Source of the DNA: Pseudomonas putida
GTDB lineage: Bacteria > Pseudomonadota > Gammaproteobacteria > Pseudomonadales > Pseudomonadaceae
NCBI GenBank assembly: GCA_041071465.1
Contig: CP163498.1
Span: 3,552,001 to 3,616,000 of the forward strand
DNA length: 64,000 nucleotides
Direction: 5' to 3'
The notes beneath the pieces were generated by a model. It was given only the letters and a program-made list of their open reading frames with translations, did not search any database and was not told the DNA's origin. The position numbers and the translations under genes are program-made. Shown here piece after piece: positions 42,325 through 51,936 of this stretch. How positions within the stretch are numbered: the stretch's first letter is position 1; each line of letters starts with the position of its first letter.

Positions 42325-43038
42325 ATGCAGCCGATGCCACCGCGAGCGGTAACAGCCATCTGCCATGCCCTGCAGGAGCAGATCGAGCACGGCCTGTTGG
42401 CGCCGGGCGGCAAGCTGCCGGCCGAGCGCCGGCTCAGCGAGGTGTTCGACACCACGCGTATCACCCTGCGCGAGGCGCTAGCCCAGCTGGAGGCCCAGGG
42501 CTTGATCTACCGCGAAGAGCGCCGCGGCTGGTTTGTCGCGCCCGAGCGGTTGACCTACGACCTGATCGAGCGCAGTCACTTCCATGCCATGGTGCGCGAG
42601 CAGGGTCGGGTGGCCAGTACCGAACTGCTGTCGGCGCGGCTGCAGCCGGCTTCGGCGGCCATCTGCGCGCGCTTGCAGTTGCCGGCGTTGTCCAGCGTGG
42701 TGCTTATCTGCCGCTTGCGGCGGATTGACGGGCGGGCGGTGCTGTATGCCGAGCACTACCTCAACCCCCGGTATTTCCCGGAGATTCTCGAACAGGATCT
42801 GGCGCAGTCGCTGACGGAGATTTATGGGCGAGTGTATGGCATCGAGTATGGGCAGGTGTGCTTTGAAATTTTGCCGACGGCGTTGCCGGTGGAGGCGGCG
42901 GGGGCGTTGAAGGTGTCGGTGGGTAGCCCGGGGTTGCACATCACTCGGGTCAACAGCGACCAGCATGGGCACCTGATCGACTGTGACCTGGAGTACTGGC
43001 GGCATGATGCCATCCGCATCCGCGCCCTGGCTGGCTAG
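42325..43038 (+). CDS. GntR/UTRA transcriptional regulator, PhnF-like
   Basis: A 237-residue regulator: GntR winged helix (AICHALQEQIEHGLLAPGGK, LPAERRLSEVFDTTRITLRE, ALAQLEAQGLIYREERRGWF) and a UTRA ligand-binding domain (about 75-235). It is divergent from the ABC/hydrolase/phosphatase operon with a PhnF-like operator between them, which links it to organophosphorus metabolism. The start is the ATG at 42325; a TTG one codon earlier and an ATG three codons later are alternatives. Confidence 0.86.
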   Translation: MQPMPPRAVTAICHALQEQIEHGLLAPGGKLPAERRLSEVFDTTRITLREALAQLEAQGLIYREERRGWFVAPERLTYDLIERSHFHAMVREQGRVASTELLSARLQPASAAICARLQLPALSSVVLICRLRRIDGRAVLYAEHYLNPRYFPEILEQDLAQSLTEIYGRVYGIEYGQVCFEILPTALPVEAAGALKVSVGSPGLHITRVNSDQHGHLIDCDLEYWRHDAIRIRALAG

Positions 43039-43044
43039 GACGCC

Positions 43045-45204
43045 CTAACTGGAGGAACCGGAGTCTGCGACTGTTCCTCCACCGGCCGTCACCACCTGCA
43101 CCGACAGCCGCGGCGTCGCCAGATCCAGCCCCGCCTCATCCAGCTGCCGCTTGAGCGCCAGGTTGAACGCCCGCGACACTTCCCATTGCTTGATCGGTGC
43201 GGTCTTGAAGCGTGCCCGCAAGATTGCCGAACCCGACTCGAAGCTCTCCACCCCCTGCAGCTCCAGCGGCGACCAGATGTTGCGGCGCATCAGCGGGTCA
43301 TTGCGCAGTTTTTGCCCCACTTCCCGAATCAGCGTGATCGCCTGGTCGATGTTCATGCTGTGCGGGATGGCCACGCGGAAGATCGCGTAGCCGAACTCCC
43401 GCGAGTAGTTCTTGATGCTCTTGATTTCGCTGAACGGGATGGTATGCACGATGCCGTCGATATCGCGCAGGCGCACGGTACGAATGGTCAGCCCCTCCAC
43501 CGTGCCCAGGTGCCCGCCGACATCCACGTAGTCGTCGATGGCCAGCGAGTCTTCGATGATGATGAACAGACCGGTGATCAGGTCGGCCACCAGCGACTGC
43601 GCACCAAAACCGATGGCCAGGCCGATGACACCGGCACCGGCCAGCAGCGGTGTGACGTTCATGCCCATGTTGGCCAGGGCGACGATCACCGCAATGATGA
43701 AGATGATCACGAACATCACGTTGCGGATCAGCGGCATCATGGTTTGCGCGCGGGCATTGGCCAGCCCCCGGCGCGAGCGCACCAGGGCATGGTGTACGGC
43801 GGTGTCGGCCAGGATCCACACCAGCCAGGCGACGATCAGCGTGCCCGCCAGGCCCAGCAGGCGCAGGCTGATGTCGTGGCCGTCGCCTTCGGCGAAGCTG
43901 ATCATCGACACGCCCCACACGCGCAGGCCCAGTTCGATGAACACCAGCCAGATGAACAGGTGCACCAGCAAATAGCCGAAGTTGCGCAGGCGCTCTGTGT
44001 ACACCGCCTGGCGTTTGTTGGCGCGTTTGGGGTTGGCGGCGTGGCGGCGAACCAGGCCGTTGAGCACCATGCACACCACCACCAGCACCGTGCACATCAG
44101 CGACTGGCGCAGGGCGGTGCTGGTGTCACCGGCGGAGACGAAGGTGGCGAACAGCGAAATGGCCACCAGGATCAGCGCTGGGATGAACCAGAAGCTGCCG
44201 AGGATCTCGATGGTGTCGCTGAGGGTGCGGCGGGTCAGGCGCCGCGACAATGGCTGGTTGCGGATCAGGTGGGCGATCGGGCGGCGAAAGCGCAGGATGA
44301 ACAGCCCGGTGCACAGTGCTGCAACCACGTTGGCCAGGGTGGCCAGGGCGTGGGCCAGGTGGGTACCGAGGGCCACCAGCATGCGTGGGTCGCTCATTGC
44401 CTCGCCAAAGGCGGCGAAACTGCCGATCAGCCACAGTGGGCGGAACGCCTTGTGCCGCAGGATGTGCAGGGCGCGGTGGCGGTGTGGGCCGTCCAGCAGC
44501 GAGAAGGCGATGACACAGATGGCCGAGAAGCAGGTACCGACCACCAGCGCGTAGGCCAACACCATCGCCAGCGATTTGCCCAGCGACGGTGGCAGCACGA
44601 AGCTCAGGTACACGGTGAACACCAGCGCCACCAGCCAGGGGCCGAGCTTGCGCAGGGCGAAGCGCACCAGGTCCCAGGTGCGCGGGTGCTGTGGCAGTTC
44701 TTCACTCAGGCCAAAGCGCAGGCGTACCCGGTGACCGACCCAGTTGAAGGCGTAGGCCAGCACGCTCCACACGGCAATCACTGCAGCAAAGCCGAACAGG
44801 ATCGCAGGCCACTGGTGCACCGGCACCATCAGCTCGCTCAGCTCGGCCTGGGCTTGTTCGATTTCCGCGGCCCAGCGGTGGAACGGGCTGGCATCGCCGC
44901 TGAACTGTTTCTCAAAGTCATGCAGGGCGCCGCCGATCAGGCCGAGCACGCCTTGCTCGACGCTGGGTTGCGATTGCTTCGTGGCGTCGCGCAGCTTTTT
45001 CAGGTCGGCCAGCAGCTTGGCCCGTTGCTGATCGTTTTCAAGGTTTTTGATCACCTCGTCCAGCGACTTGCCCAGCGGCTCGGTGGCCTCCGGTTGCGCG
45101 GGCGCACTGCCGCCCAGCAGGCCGGGCAGGCCCGCCGCCTGTACCGGGGTGATGAACAGCACTAGCAGCAGGAACAGGTAACGCAGGAGGGCAGGCACTG
45201 GCAA
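43045..45204 (-). CDS. Large MscS-family mechanosensitive channel
   Basis: A 719-residue channel: signal-like N-terminus, periplasmic region with a helical stretch (about 30-120), about ten helices, then the MscS pore and beta domain (NVTPLLAGAGVIGLAIGFGA, QSLVADLITGLFIIIEDSLA, DYVDVGGHLGTVEGLTIRTV). It resembles YbiO/MscM-type channels that release solutes on hypo-osmotic shock. The predicted start is TTG at 45204 with GAGG five bases upstream; GTG two codons later is the alternative. It ends 6 bases from the GntR stop (convergent). Confidence 0.9.
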   Translation of the reverse strand: MPVPALLRYLFLLLVLFITPVQAAGLPGLLGGSAPAQPEATEPLGKSLDEVIKNLENDQQRAKLLADLKKLRDATKQSQPSVEQGVLGLIGGALHDFEKQFSGDASPFHRWAAEIEQAQAELSELMVPVHQWPAILFGFAAVIAVWSVLAYAFNWVGHRVRLRFGLSEELPQHPRTWDLVRFALRKLGPWLVALVFTVYLSFVLPPSLGKSLAMVLAYALVVGTCFSAICVIAFSLLDGPHRHRALHILRHKAFRPLWLIGSFAAFGEAMSDPRMLVALGTHLAHALATLANVVAALCTGLFILRFRRPIAHLIRNQPLSRRLTRRTLSDTIEILGSFWFIPALILVAISLFATFVSAGDTSTALRQSLMCTVLVVVCMVLNGLVRRHAANPKRANKRQAVYTERLRNFGYLLVHLFIWLVFIELGLRVWGVSMISFAEGDGHDISLRLLGLAGTLIVAWLVWILADTAVHHALVRSRRGLANARAQTMMPLIRNVMFVIIFIIAVIVALANMGMNVTPLLAGAGVIGLAIGFGAQSLVADLITGLFIIIEDSLAIDDYVDVGGHLGTVEGLTIRTVRLRDIDGIVHTIPFSEIKSIKNYSREFGYAIFRVAIPHSMNIDQAITLIREVGQKLRNDPLMRRNIWSPLELQGVESFESGSAILRARFKTAPIKQWEVSRAFNLALKRQLDEAGLDLATPRLSVQVVTAGGGTVADSGSSS

Positions 45205-45242
45205 ATCTACCTCAGGTCAAACGATTGACCGAGTGTAGAGGT

Positions 45243-45410
45243 TTATGTCGGCAGTTTCTCGAGGATCTTCCAGCAGGTGAGGCCGAAGATCCCCAAAGTG
45301 CCGATCCACATCATGAGCACACCGATATTGCGCTCGCGCATGCTGAAGCCGATGGTCAGCAGCAGCAGGAACAGGAACACCGGCACGAACAGGGACAGGA
45401 ACGGGGACAT
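45243..45410 (-). CDS. 55-residue membrane peptide
   Basis: A short gene reading MSPFLSLFVPVFLFLLLLTI, GFSMRERNIGVLMMWIGTLG, IFGLTCWKILEKLPT: two hydrophobic helices with a basic-acidic turn. AAGGA lies 9-10 bases before the ATG. It ends about 40 bases before the mechanosensitive channel gene on the same strand and may be in its operon. Function unknown. Confidence 0.75.
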   Translation of the reverse strand: MSPFLSLFVPVFLFLLLLTIGFSMRERNIGVLMMWIGTLGIFGLTCWKILEKLPT

Positions 45411-45524
45411 GGACAGCAATCCTTATGCAGTGGGGCCATGTAACAAGCATAGCGCTTGGCAAGCGAGGCGGGATTGACCTTGAGCAGGTGTAAGCAGGCC
45501 CGGGCCTGCTTGCACCTGCCTGCA

Positions 45525-46814
45525 TCAAGGCAATTCGCGGCTACGGTAGAAGGCGGTCAGTACCTTCACCAGGTGCGCCAGGTCGTGGCTGCCACACAGC
45601 TCGCGAATGGAATGCATGGCAAAGGTAGGCAAACCGATATCCACCGTGCGCACGCCCAGGTGGCTGGCGGTAATCGGCCCGATGGTCGAGCCGCAGCCCA
45701 TGTCGCTGCGCACCACGAAGCTTTGCACCGGTACTTCCTCGGCCATGCACAGGTGGCGGAAGAAGCCGGCGGTTTCGCTGTTGGTGGCGTAACGCTGGTT
45801 GTTGTTCACCTTGATCACTGGGCCGGCATTGAGCTTGGGCCCGTGGTTACCGTCGTGCTTGTCGGCGTAGTTGGGGTGCACACCATGGGCATTGTCGGCC
45901 GACACCATCAGCGAGCGCTGGACGGTGCGCACGTAGGAGTCGCCATCGGGCAGCAGGCGCTGCAGGGTCTGCTCCAGCATCGGGCCGTCGGCACCGCAGG
46001 CCGAGCAACTGCCGACTTCTTCGTGGTCGTTGCACACCAGCACGCAGGTTTCGTCGCTGTCAGCGGCCAAGAGGGCCTGCAGGCCGGCATAGCACGACAG
46101 CAGGTTGTCCAGGCGGGCGCCAGCGATGAAGTCGCCGTGCAGGCCAATCAACGCGGCGTCCTGGGTGTCGTAGAAGCTCAGCTCGTAGTCCAGGACCACG
46201 TCGGCGATCAGCTCGTGCTCGCGGGCCAGTTGCTCGGTGAGCAGGGCGCGGAAGTCGATACGTTCGTCACCGGCGACCTGGGCCAGGATGGGCGGCAGCT
46301 CGTTCTGTGGGTTGATCGCCCAGCCTTCATTGGCGGTGCGGTTCAGGTGAATGGCCAGGTTGGGGATGATCGCGATCGGCAGCTTGAAGTCGATCAGCTG
46401 GCTTTCGACTTTGCCGTCACGGCGGTAGGTGACGCGTCCGGCCAGCGACAGGTCGCGGTCGAACCACGGCGCCAGCAAGGCACCGCCATACACTTCCACG
46501 CCCAGTTGCAGGAAGCCCTGGCGCTGCAGTTCGGGCTGTGGCTTGACCCGCAGGCACGGGCTGTCGGTGTGGGCGCCGACCATGCGGATGCCGTTCAACA
46601 GTGGGGCCTGCTTGCCCAACTTGATGGCGATGATCGAAGAGTCGTTACGGGTGACGTAATAACGGCCGCCAGGCACGGTGGCCCAGCTGTCGCGTTCGTC
46701 CAGGCGCTGGTAGCCGGCAGCCTCGAGGCGCTGGGCCAGGCTGGCGGTGGCGTGGAAGGGCGTGGGGGAGGCCTTGAGGAAGTCGATAAGGCCAGTATTC
46801 AGTGCGTCGCGCAT
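45525..46814 (-). CDS. apeB: M18 family aminopeptidase
   Basis: A 429-residue dinuclear-zinc M18 aminopeptidase. Metal-binding His/Asp in [13 protein letters not shown], Asp at [12 protein letters not shown], Glu pair in CNDHEEVGS and a C-terminal His in FAMHSIRE. It trims N-terminal acidic or neutral residues from peptides in the cytoplasm. Length and motifs match full-length bacterial members. The ATG at 46814 is the first in frame. Confidence 0.93.
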   Translation of the reverse strand: MRDALNTGLIDFLKASPTPFHATASLAQRLEAAGYQRLDERDSWATVPGGRYYVTRNDSSIIAIKLGKQAPLLNGIRMVGAHTDSPCLRVKPQPELQRQGFLQLGVEVYGGALLAPWFDRDLSLAGRVTYRRDGKVESQLIDFKLPIAIIPNLAIHLNRTANEGWAINPQNELPPILAQVAGDERIDFRALLTEQLAREHELIADVVLDYELSFYDTQDAALIGLHGDFIAGARLDNLLSCYAGLQALLAADSDETCVLVCNDHEEVGSCSACGADGPMLEQTLQRLLPDGDSYVRTVQRSLMVSADNAHGVHPNYADKHDGNHGPKLNAGPVIKVNNNQRYATNSETAGFFRHLCMAEEVPVQSFVVRSDMGCGSTIGPITASHLGVRTVDIGLPTFAMHSIRELCGSHDLAHLVKVLTAFYRSRELP

Positions 46815-46869
46815 AGCTCACTCCAGACAGCAGTGGCGCGAGTTTAGCGCAGAATGTCGACAATTTGTG

Positions 46870-46912
46870 TCTGCCTCTTCGCGGGCAAGCCCGCGAAGAG
46901 GCCGGAACAGCC
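46870..46912. repeat. P. putida REP palindrome
   Basis: GCCTCTTCGCGGG-CAAG-CCCGCGAAGAGGC, a 13-pair perfect hairpin between the apeB start and the 3' end of the RluA-type gene. Confidence 0.88.
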
Positions 46913-46921
46913 AGCCAAAAA

Positions 46922-47557
46922 TCAGAAGGGTGCAGGGCACTCGAACTTCAACCGCTCCCCCGAGACCGGGTGGGTAAAGCTCAGCATCGACGCATGCAGG
47001 CACAACCGTTCATGGGCCGCCAGCGCTTCGGGGTTGGCATACAGCCGGTCACCCAGCAGCGGGTGGCCGATGGACAGCATGTGCACGCGCAGCTGGTGCG
47101 AACGCCCGGTAATCGGCGTCAGCTCCACACGGCAGTAGTCGCCGCAGCGCTCGACGATGCGCCAGAACGTCAGGGCATGCTTGCCCTGCTCGTGGTCCAC
47201 CACATGCCGTGGCTTGGTTGGCGGGTCGTAGCGCAGCGGCAGGTCGATACTGCCGCTGTCCAGCGCGGGTTGGCCCCAGCACAGGGCGGTGTAGGATTTT
47301 TCGGTTTCGCGGTCGTGGAACTGGCGCGACAGCTCGCGGTGGCTGTCGGCATCGCGGGCCAGCAGGATGATGCCGGAGGTTTCCCAGTCCAGACGGTGCA
47401 CGATCAGTGCGTCGGGGTAGCCGTTTTCCTGCAGGCGGGTGATCAGGCAGTCCTTGTTGTCCTCGGCGCGGCCGGGCACCGACAGCAGCAGGGTCGGCTT
47501 GTTGATCACCAGGATGGCGGCGTCTTCGAAGAGGATCTGGACATTCGACAGCGGCAT
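46922..47557 (-). CDS. RluA-type pseudouridine synthase
   Basis: A 211-residue pseudouridine synthase of the RluA family; size without an S4 domain fits RluA itself (23S rRNA U746 and tRNA U32). Catalytic Asp in VHRLDWETSGI, with the conserved ITGRSHQLRVHM and GHPLLGDRLY. Start MPLSNVQILFEDAAI at 47557; upstream codons run through the REP-like repeat. It is followed by apeB on the same strand. Confidence 0.9.
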   Translation of the reverse strand: MPLSNVQILFEDAAILVINKPTLLLSVPGRAEDNKDCLITRLQENGYPDALIVHRLDWETSGIILLARDADSHRELSRQFHDRETEKSYTALCWGQPALDSGSIDLPLRYDPPTKPRHVVDHEQGKHALTFWRIVERCGDYCRVELTPITGRSHQLRVHMLSIGHPLLGDRLYANPEALAAHERLCLHASMLSFTHPVSGERLKFECPAPF

Positions 47558-47587
47558 TGCAGTTCTCACGAAAGTAGCAGAAAACGC

Positions 47588-47692
47588 TGGGGCCGCTTTG
47601 CGGCCCTTTCGCGACACAAGGCCGCTCCCACAGGGGAGTGCATAACCCTTGTGGGAGCGGCCTTGTGTCGCGAAAGGCTGCAACGCAGCCCC
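47588..47692. repeat. Intergenic repeat, second REP family (pair)
   Basis: Opposed copies with GCGACACAAGGCCGCTCC and its complement, plus GGGGCCGCTTTGCGGCCC-type flanks, between minE and the RluA-type gene. Confidence 0.85.
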
Positions 47693-47705
47693 AGCTTTAG
47701 CCTGA

Positions 47706-47960
47706 TCAGCGATCCGGCAGGGTGATGTTCAGCTCCAGAATCGAGCAGCTGCCCTGGTTTTCCAGCTCGATATGCACGTCATCGTTGCCGATGTTCACAT
47801 ACTTGCGGATCACCTCCAGCAGTTCTTTCTGCAGCGCCGGCAGGTAGTCCGGCTCGCTGCGTTGGCCGCGCTCGTGCGCCACGATGATCTGTAGACGCTC
47901 TTTCGCTACCGACGCGCTGGTCTGTTTCTGTCTGCCACGAAAGAAGTCAAAAAGGTTCAT
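47706..47960 (-). CDS. minE: Cell division topological specificity factor MinE
   Basis: An 84-residue MinE: the N-terminal MinD-activating helix ([20 protein letters not shown]) and C-terminal topological domain. It stimulates the MinD ATPase to set up pole-to-pole oscillation. It starts 3 bases after the minD stop; order minC-minD-minE is typical. Confidence 0.97.
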   Translation of the reverse strand: MNLFDFFRGRQKQTSASVAKERLQIIVAHERGQRSEPDYLPALQKELLEVIRKYVNIGNDDVHIELENQGSCSILELNITLPDR

Positions 47961-47963
47961 GGT

Positions 47964-48776
47964 TTACTTGCCTCCAAACAGTCGCGCGAAGAATCCTTGC
48001 TTCGGCACTTCGATGAACCGCAGGGGCTTTTCTTTGCCCAGCAGACGGTCGACGGTATCGCTATAGGCCTGGCCGGCATCGCTCTGGTCGTCGAGGATGA
48101 CCGGGATACCCTGGTTGGAGGCCTTCAGCACTGCCTGGGACTCGGGAATCACGCCCTTGAGCTTGATCGCCAGGATTTCTTCGACGTCGGCGATGCTCAG
48201 CATTTCGCCCTTTTCCACGCGCTCTGGGTGGTAGCGGGTGATCAGCAGGTGTTCCTTGATTGGCTCTTCGCCGTTCTCGGAGCGGCGCGACTTGCTCGAC
48301 AGAATGCCCAGCATGCGGTCAGAGTCACGTACCGAGGACACTTCGGGGTTGGTGACCACGATGGCTTCGTCGGCGAAGTACATGGCCAGGTGCGCGCCTT
48401 TCTCGATACCGGCCGGCGAGTCGCAGATGACGTAGTCGAAGGTTTCCTTCAGCTCCATCAATACCTTTTCCACGCCTTCCTGGGTCAGCGCGTCCTTGTC
48501 ACGGGTCTGGCTGGCGGCCAGCACGTACAGGTTCTCGAGGCGCTTGTCCTTGATCAGGGCTTGCTGCAGGTTGGCTTCGCCGTTGACCACGTTGACGAAG
48601 TCGTACACCACGCGGCGTTCGCAGCCCATGATCAGGTCGAGGTTACGCAGGCCCACGTCGAAGTCGACGATGACGGTCTTGTGGCCGCGCAGTGCGAGGC
48701 CGGTACCAATGGCGGCGCTGGTGGTGGTCTTGCCCACACCCCCCTTGCCGGAAGTAACCACGAGAATCTTGGCCAA
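47964..48776 (-). CDS. minD: Septum site-determining ATPase MinD
   Basis: A 270-residue MinD with deviant Walker A GKGGVGKTT at residues 10-18, VIVDFDVGLRNLDL, DSPAGIEKGA and the C-terminal amphipathic membrane-targeting helix (GFFARLFGGK). It recruits MinC to the membrane to block polar division. It is 109 bases from the minC stop. Confidence 0.98.
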   Translation of the reverse strand: MAKILVVTSGKGGVGKTTTSAAIGTGLALRGHKTVIVDFDVGLRNLDLIMGCERRVVYDFVNVVNGEANLQQALIKDKRLENLYVLAASQTRDKDALTQEGVEKVLMELKETFDYVICDSPAGIEKGAHLAMYFADEAIVVTNPEVSSVRDSDRMLGILSSKSRRSENGEEPIKEHLLITRYHPERVEKGEMLSIADVEEILAIKLKGVIPESQAVLKASNQGIPVILDDQSDAGQAYSDTVDRLLGKEKPLRFIEVPKQGFFARLFGGK

Positions 48777-48885
48777 GGTGTTTCACCCCTAAAATAGTCG
48801 GGACACAAGTCCCTGCAAATAACTGAAATAGCGTAAATGACGGCAACGGTAAAAAAGTTGCTCTAAAAATGCTGGCAAGTATCCG

Positions 48886-49647
48886 TTAAAGACGGGTGAT
48901 GTTCAACACGTCACCAGACAGGCTGACTTGCACGCCGGTACCCCACAGCGGGTCGCGGCGCAGGTCTTCGCAGACTTTGTACTGGCCGGCGATTGAAACC
49001 ATTTCGGCGGTCATCTGCTGGCAGAAGATCCGCGCCTTGGTATTGCCTTTGATGCCGGCCAGGGCGCGGCCACGCATGGCGCCGTACACATGGATGTTGC
49101 CATCGGCCAGAAGTTCCGCACCCGGGCTGACCGAGGCGGTAACGATCAGGTCGCCACCCTGAGCATAGATCTGCTGGCCGCCGCGTACTGGCGCAGTAAT
49201 GATGCGGGTCGGGCGCACTTCGGGTTCGGGGGCCGGTGGTGGCGTCGGGGCGGGTTCGGGCTTTTTGACCACCTCGGGCTCGGGCTCCAGCGGCCGTTCG
49301 CGCGCGCCGGACGGTGGCAGCACCGGCAGGTCGATGGCGATGGCGGCGGCGATGTCCTCGATGCGGTTGGCGCGGATGGCCAGGGTACGCAGGCCATGGT
49401 GGCGGCAGATGCGCATCAAGCCGGGCAGGTCGATTGCCCCTTCGTCGGCCGGCAGCTTGTCCAGCGCCAGCACCAGCGGCGTGTTGCTGAAGAAGTTCGG
49501 TGCCTGGGCGACTTTGGCCGCCAACTGGCGGTCAAGGGCTTCAAGGTCATTGCGCGCCAGTTCCAGTACTGTAATGGCGAGCATGCTGCCCTTGAGCTGG
49601 AACACGGAGGCGGTGTCGGGTGTGTGGTTTGGGCTCATGGTCTGCAT
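48886..49647 (-). CDS. minC: Septum site-determining protein MinC
   Basis: A 253-residue division inhibitor: N-terminal FtsZ-binding domain ([20 protein letters not shown] ...), a Pro/Glu-rich linker (about 130-150) and the C-terminal beta-helix domain that binds MinD ([34 protein letters not shown]). An ATG three codons in is an equally possible start. It is divergent from the LpxL gene. Confidence 0.96.
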   Translation of the reverse strand: MQTMSPNHTPDTASVFQLKGSMLAITVLELARNDLEALDRQLAAKVAQAPNFFSNTPLVLALDKLPADEGAIDLPGLMRICRHHGLRTLAIRANRIEDIAAAIAIDLPVLPPSGARERPLEPEPEVVKKPEPAPTPPPAPEPEVRPTRIITAPVRGGQQIYAQGGDLIVTASVSPGAELLADGNIHVYGAMRGRALAGIKGNTKARIFCQQMTAEMVSIAGQYKVCEDLRRDPLWGTGVQVSLSGDVLNITRL

Positions 49648-49758
49648 AGACGGCTTGCTGCGAAAAAAGTGCCCTGACTTATAACGAGAACACCGGTTGC
49701 CCGCAACATGCGCTGATCCGTTGTAGAATGCGCGGCCTTTGTCTTTCCGGATGCTTCA

Positions 49759-50694
49759 ATGGAACGCCCGCGTTTTCGTCCCTATTACCTTCACCCCAAG
49801 TTCTGGGGCCTGTGGCTGGGCCTGGGCCTGCTGTGGCTGGTGGTCCAGTTGCCGTACCGGGTGCTGTTGAAAATCGGTGCCGCACTGGGTGCCGTGATGT
49901 ACCGCTTCGCCGGTGAGCGTCGGCGCATCGCCGCGCGCAACCTGGAGCTGTGCTTCCCGGAACTGTCGGTCGACGAACGGCAGCGTTTGCTCAAGGCCAA
50001 CTTCGCCTCTACCGGCATCGCCTTCTTCGAAATGGCCATGAGCTGGTGGTGGCCCAAGGCCAGGCTCGCGCGCCTGGCCCATATCGAGGGGCTGGAGCAT
50101 CTGCAGGCCGCCCAGCAGGCGGGGCAGGGCGCCATCCTCATGGCGGTGCACTTCACCACCCTGGAAATCGGCGCCGCGCTGCTGGGCCAGCAGCACACCA
50201 TCGACGGCATGTACCGCGAGCATGGCAACGCGTTGTTCGATTTCATCCAGCGCAGCGGCCGTGAGCGGCATAACCTTGACTCGCTGGCAGTGGAGCGCGA
50301 AGACGTGCGTGGCATGCTCAAGCTGCTGCGTTCGGGCCGGGCGATCTGGTACGCACCCGACCAGGACTACGGCGCCAAACAGAGCATTTTCGTGCCGCTG
50401 TTCGGCATCCCCGCAGCCACGGTAACCGCCACCACCAAGTTCGCCCGGCTGGGCAAGGCGCAGGTTATTCCGTTCACCCAGAAGCGCCTGGAGGATGGCA
50501 GCGGCTATCGTCTGGTAATCCACCCGCCACTGGCGGATTTCCCAGGCGAAAGCGAAGAGGCCGACTGCCTGCGTATCAACCAGTGGGTCGAGGGTGTGTT
50601 GCGCGAGTGTCCGGAGCAGTACCTGTGGGCGCACCGCCGGTTCAAGTCACGGCCCGAGGGTGCACCACGGCTGTATGAGAAGAAAAAGCGCTGA
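49759..50694 (+). CDS. Lipid A biosynthesis lauroyl acyltransferase (LpxL/HtrB family)
   Basis: A 311-residue inner-membrane acyltransferase that adds a secondary acyl chain to Kdo-lipid A (or a related hexa-acylation step). It has an N-terminal membrane anchor (WGLWLGLGLLWLVVQLPYRV), the active-site HX4E in MAVHFTTLE, and YAPDQDYG. Start at the ATG 49759. The patatin gene follows after 26 bases on the same strand. Confidence 0.9.
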   Translation: MERPRFRPYYLHPKFWGLWLGLGLLWLVVQLPYRVLLKIGAALGAVMYRFAGERRRIAARNLELCFPELSVDERQRLLKANFASTGIAFFEMAMSWWWPKARLARLAHIEGLEHLQAAQQAGQGAILMAVHFTTLEIGAALLGQQHTIDGMYREHGNALFDFIQRSGRERHNLDSLAVEREDVRGMLKLLRSGRAIWYAPDQDYGAKQSIFVPLFGIPAATVTATTKFARLGKAQVIPFTQKRLEDGSGYRLVIHPPLADFPGESEEADCLRINQWVEGVLRECPEQYLWAHRRFKSRPEGAPRLYEKKKR

Positions 50695-50720
50695 AAAATA
50701 GCTGATCCAGGAAGGACTTC

Positions 50721-51868
50721 ATGGCCCCACCCCCGGTAACCGGTCTTATCCTTTCTGGCGGCGGCGCCCGCGCCGCCTATCAGGTTGGCGTCCTTGCCGG
50801 CATTGCCGAGTTGCTGCCTGCCGGCGCACATAATCCGTTCCCGGTCATTGTCGGTACCTCTGCCGGTGCCATCAACGCCGTTACCCTGGCCAGCGGCGCC
50901 ACTCATTTCAACGAGGCCGTGCAACGGCTTACTGCCTTCTGGCAGAACTTTCGCAGCCATCTGGTCATACGCAGTGACTGGCCCGGAGTCGTTCGCCAAG
51001 CCAGCCGTTTCGTTGGCCATAGCCTGCTGGGCCTGGGTGGCCAGGCGCCGGTGGCGCTGCTGGACAGCAGCCCACTGCGCAGCCTGCTGGAGGCACACTT
51101 GAACATGGATGGTATCGGCCATTCTCTGGCGGCCGAGCAGTTGCGCGCCGTGGCCGTCACCGCCTTCGGCTACGAGTCCGGCCAGGCGGTCACCTTCTAC
51201 CAAGGGCGCGGCACCATCGAAGCCTGGCTGCGCCATCGCCGCATCGGCGTGCCCACGCCGTTGACCATCGACCACCTGCTGGCCAGCGCGGCCATTCCGC
51301 TGCTGTTTGCCCCGGTGCAGTTGGGCGACGAATATTACGGTGACGGTGCGGTGCGCCAGTCGGCGCCGATCAGCCCGGCCCTGCACCTGGGCGCCAGCCG
51401 GGTGCTGGTGGTCGGGGTCAGCGGCAACCCGCAGCGGCCGGCACCGCCGTTGCCCACTCAGCGCGTGTTCAGTGGCCAGCAGCCGAGCCTGGCGCAGATC
51501 GGTGGGCACATGCTCAACAGCACGTTCATCGACAGCCTGGAAGACGACATCGAGTTGCTGCAGCGGCTCAACCACCTGAGCCGCTTGCTGCCAGCGCACT
51601 TGGATGCCCGGCGCCTGGGGCTGGCGCCGGTCGAGGTGCTGGTCGTGGCGCCCAGCCAGCCGCTGGACGAAATCGCCGCCCGGCACCGGCGTGAGCTGCC
51701 GGCGGCGTTGCGCTTGTTCCTGCGCGGGCCGGGGCTACGCGGACCAGTGGAGCGGGGGTGTTGAGCTATCTGCTGTTCGAGGCGAGTTATTGCAGTGAAC
51801 TGATCGAGTTGGGGCGACGGGATGCTTTGGCCAAGAAGCGGGAGTTGTGTCAGTTCCTGGGGATTTGA
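50721..51868 (+). CDS. Patatin-like phospholipase (frameshifted near the 3' end)
   Basis: About 382 residues when repaired. Patatin fold with the oxyanion region GGGARAAYQVG, nucleophile Ser in VGTSAGAIN (GxSxG) and Asp of the dyad in YGDGAVRQSAP. The frame breaks at the four-G run 51731-51734; a fifth G restores GATRTSGAGVLSYLLFEASY and a C-terminus ending LCQFLGI at 51868. As read, the protein stops early at 51764. It probably acts on membrane lipids; substrate unknown. It follows the LpxL gene. Confidence 0.87.
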
Positions 51869-51881
51869 CGTTGTCAGTTAC

Positions 51882-51928
51882 GGCCCATTCGCGGGTTCAT
51901 CGAGGCGGCGAACCGCCGCGAATGGGCC
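51882..51928. terminator. Shared hairpin between the patatin gene and mlaA (REP-like)
   Basis: GGCCCATTCGCGG and CCGCGAATGGGCC form a 13-pair stem around 21 bases, 13 bases after the repaired patatin stop and before the convergent mlaA stop. It resembles a REP element and lacks a T run. Confidence 0.6.
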
Positions 51929-51936
51929 GGCACAGG

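Noticed and set aside
43186..45165. 659-codon plus-strand frame
   Set aside because: Antisense to the MscS channel gene; His/Gln-rich composition typical of antisense reading of high-GC genes, no motif.
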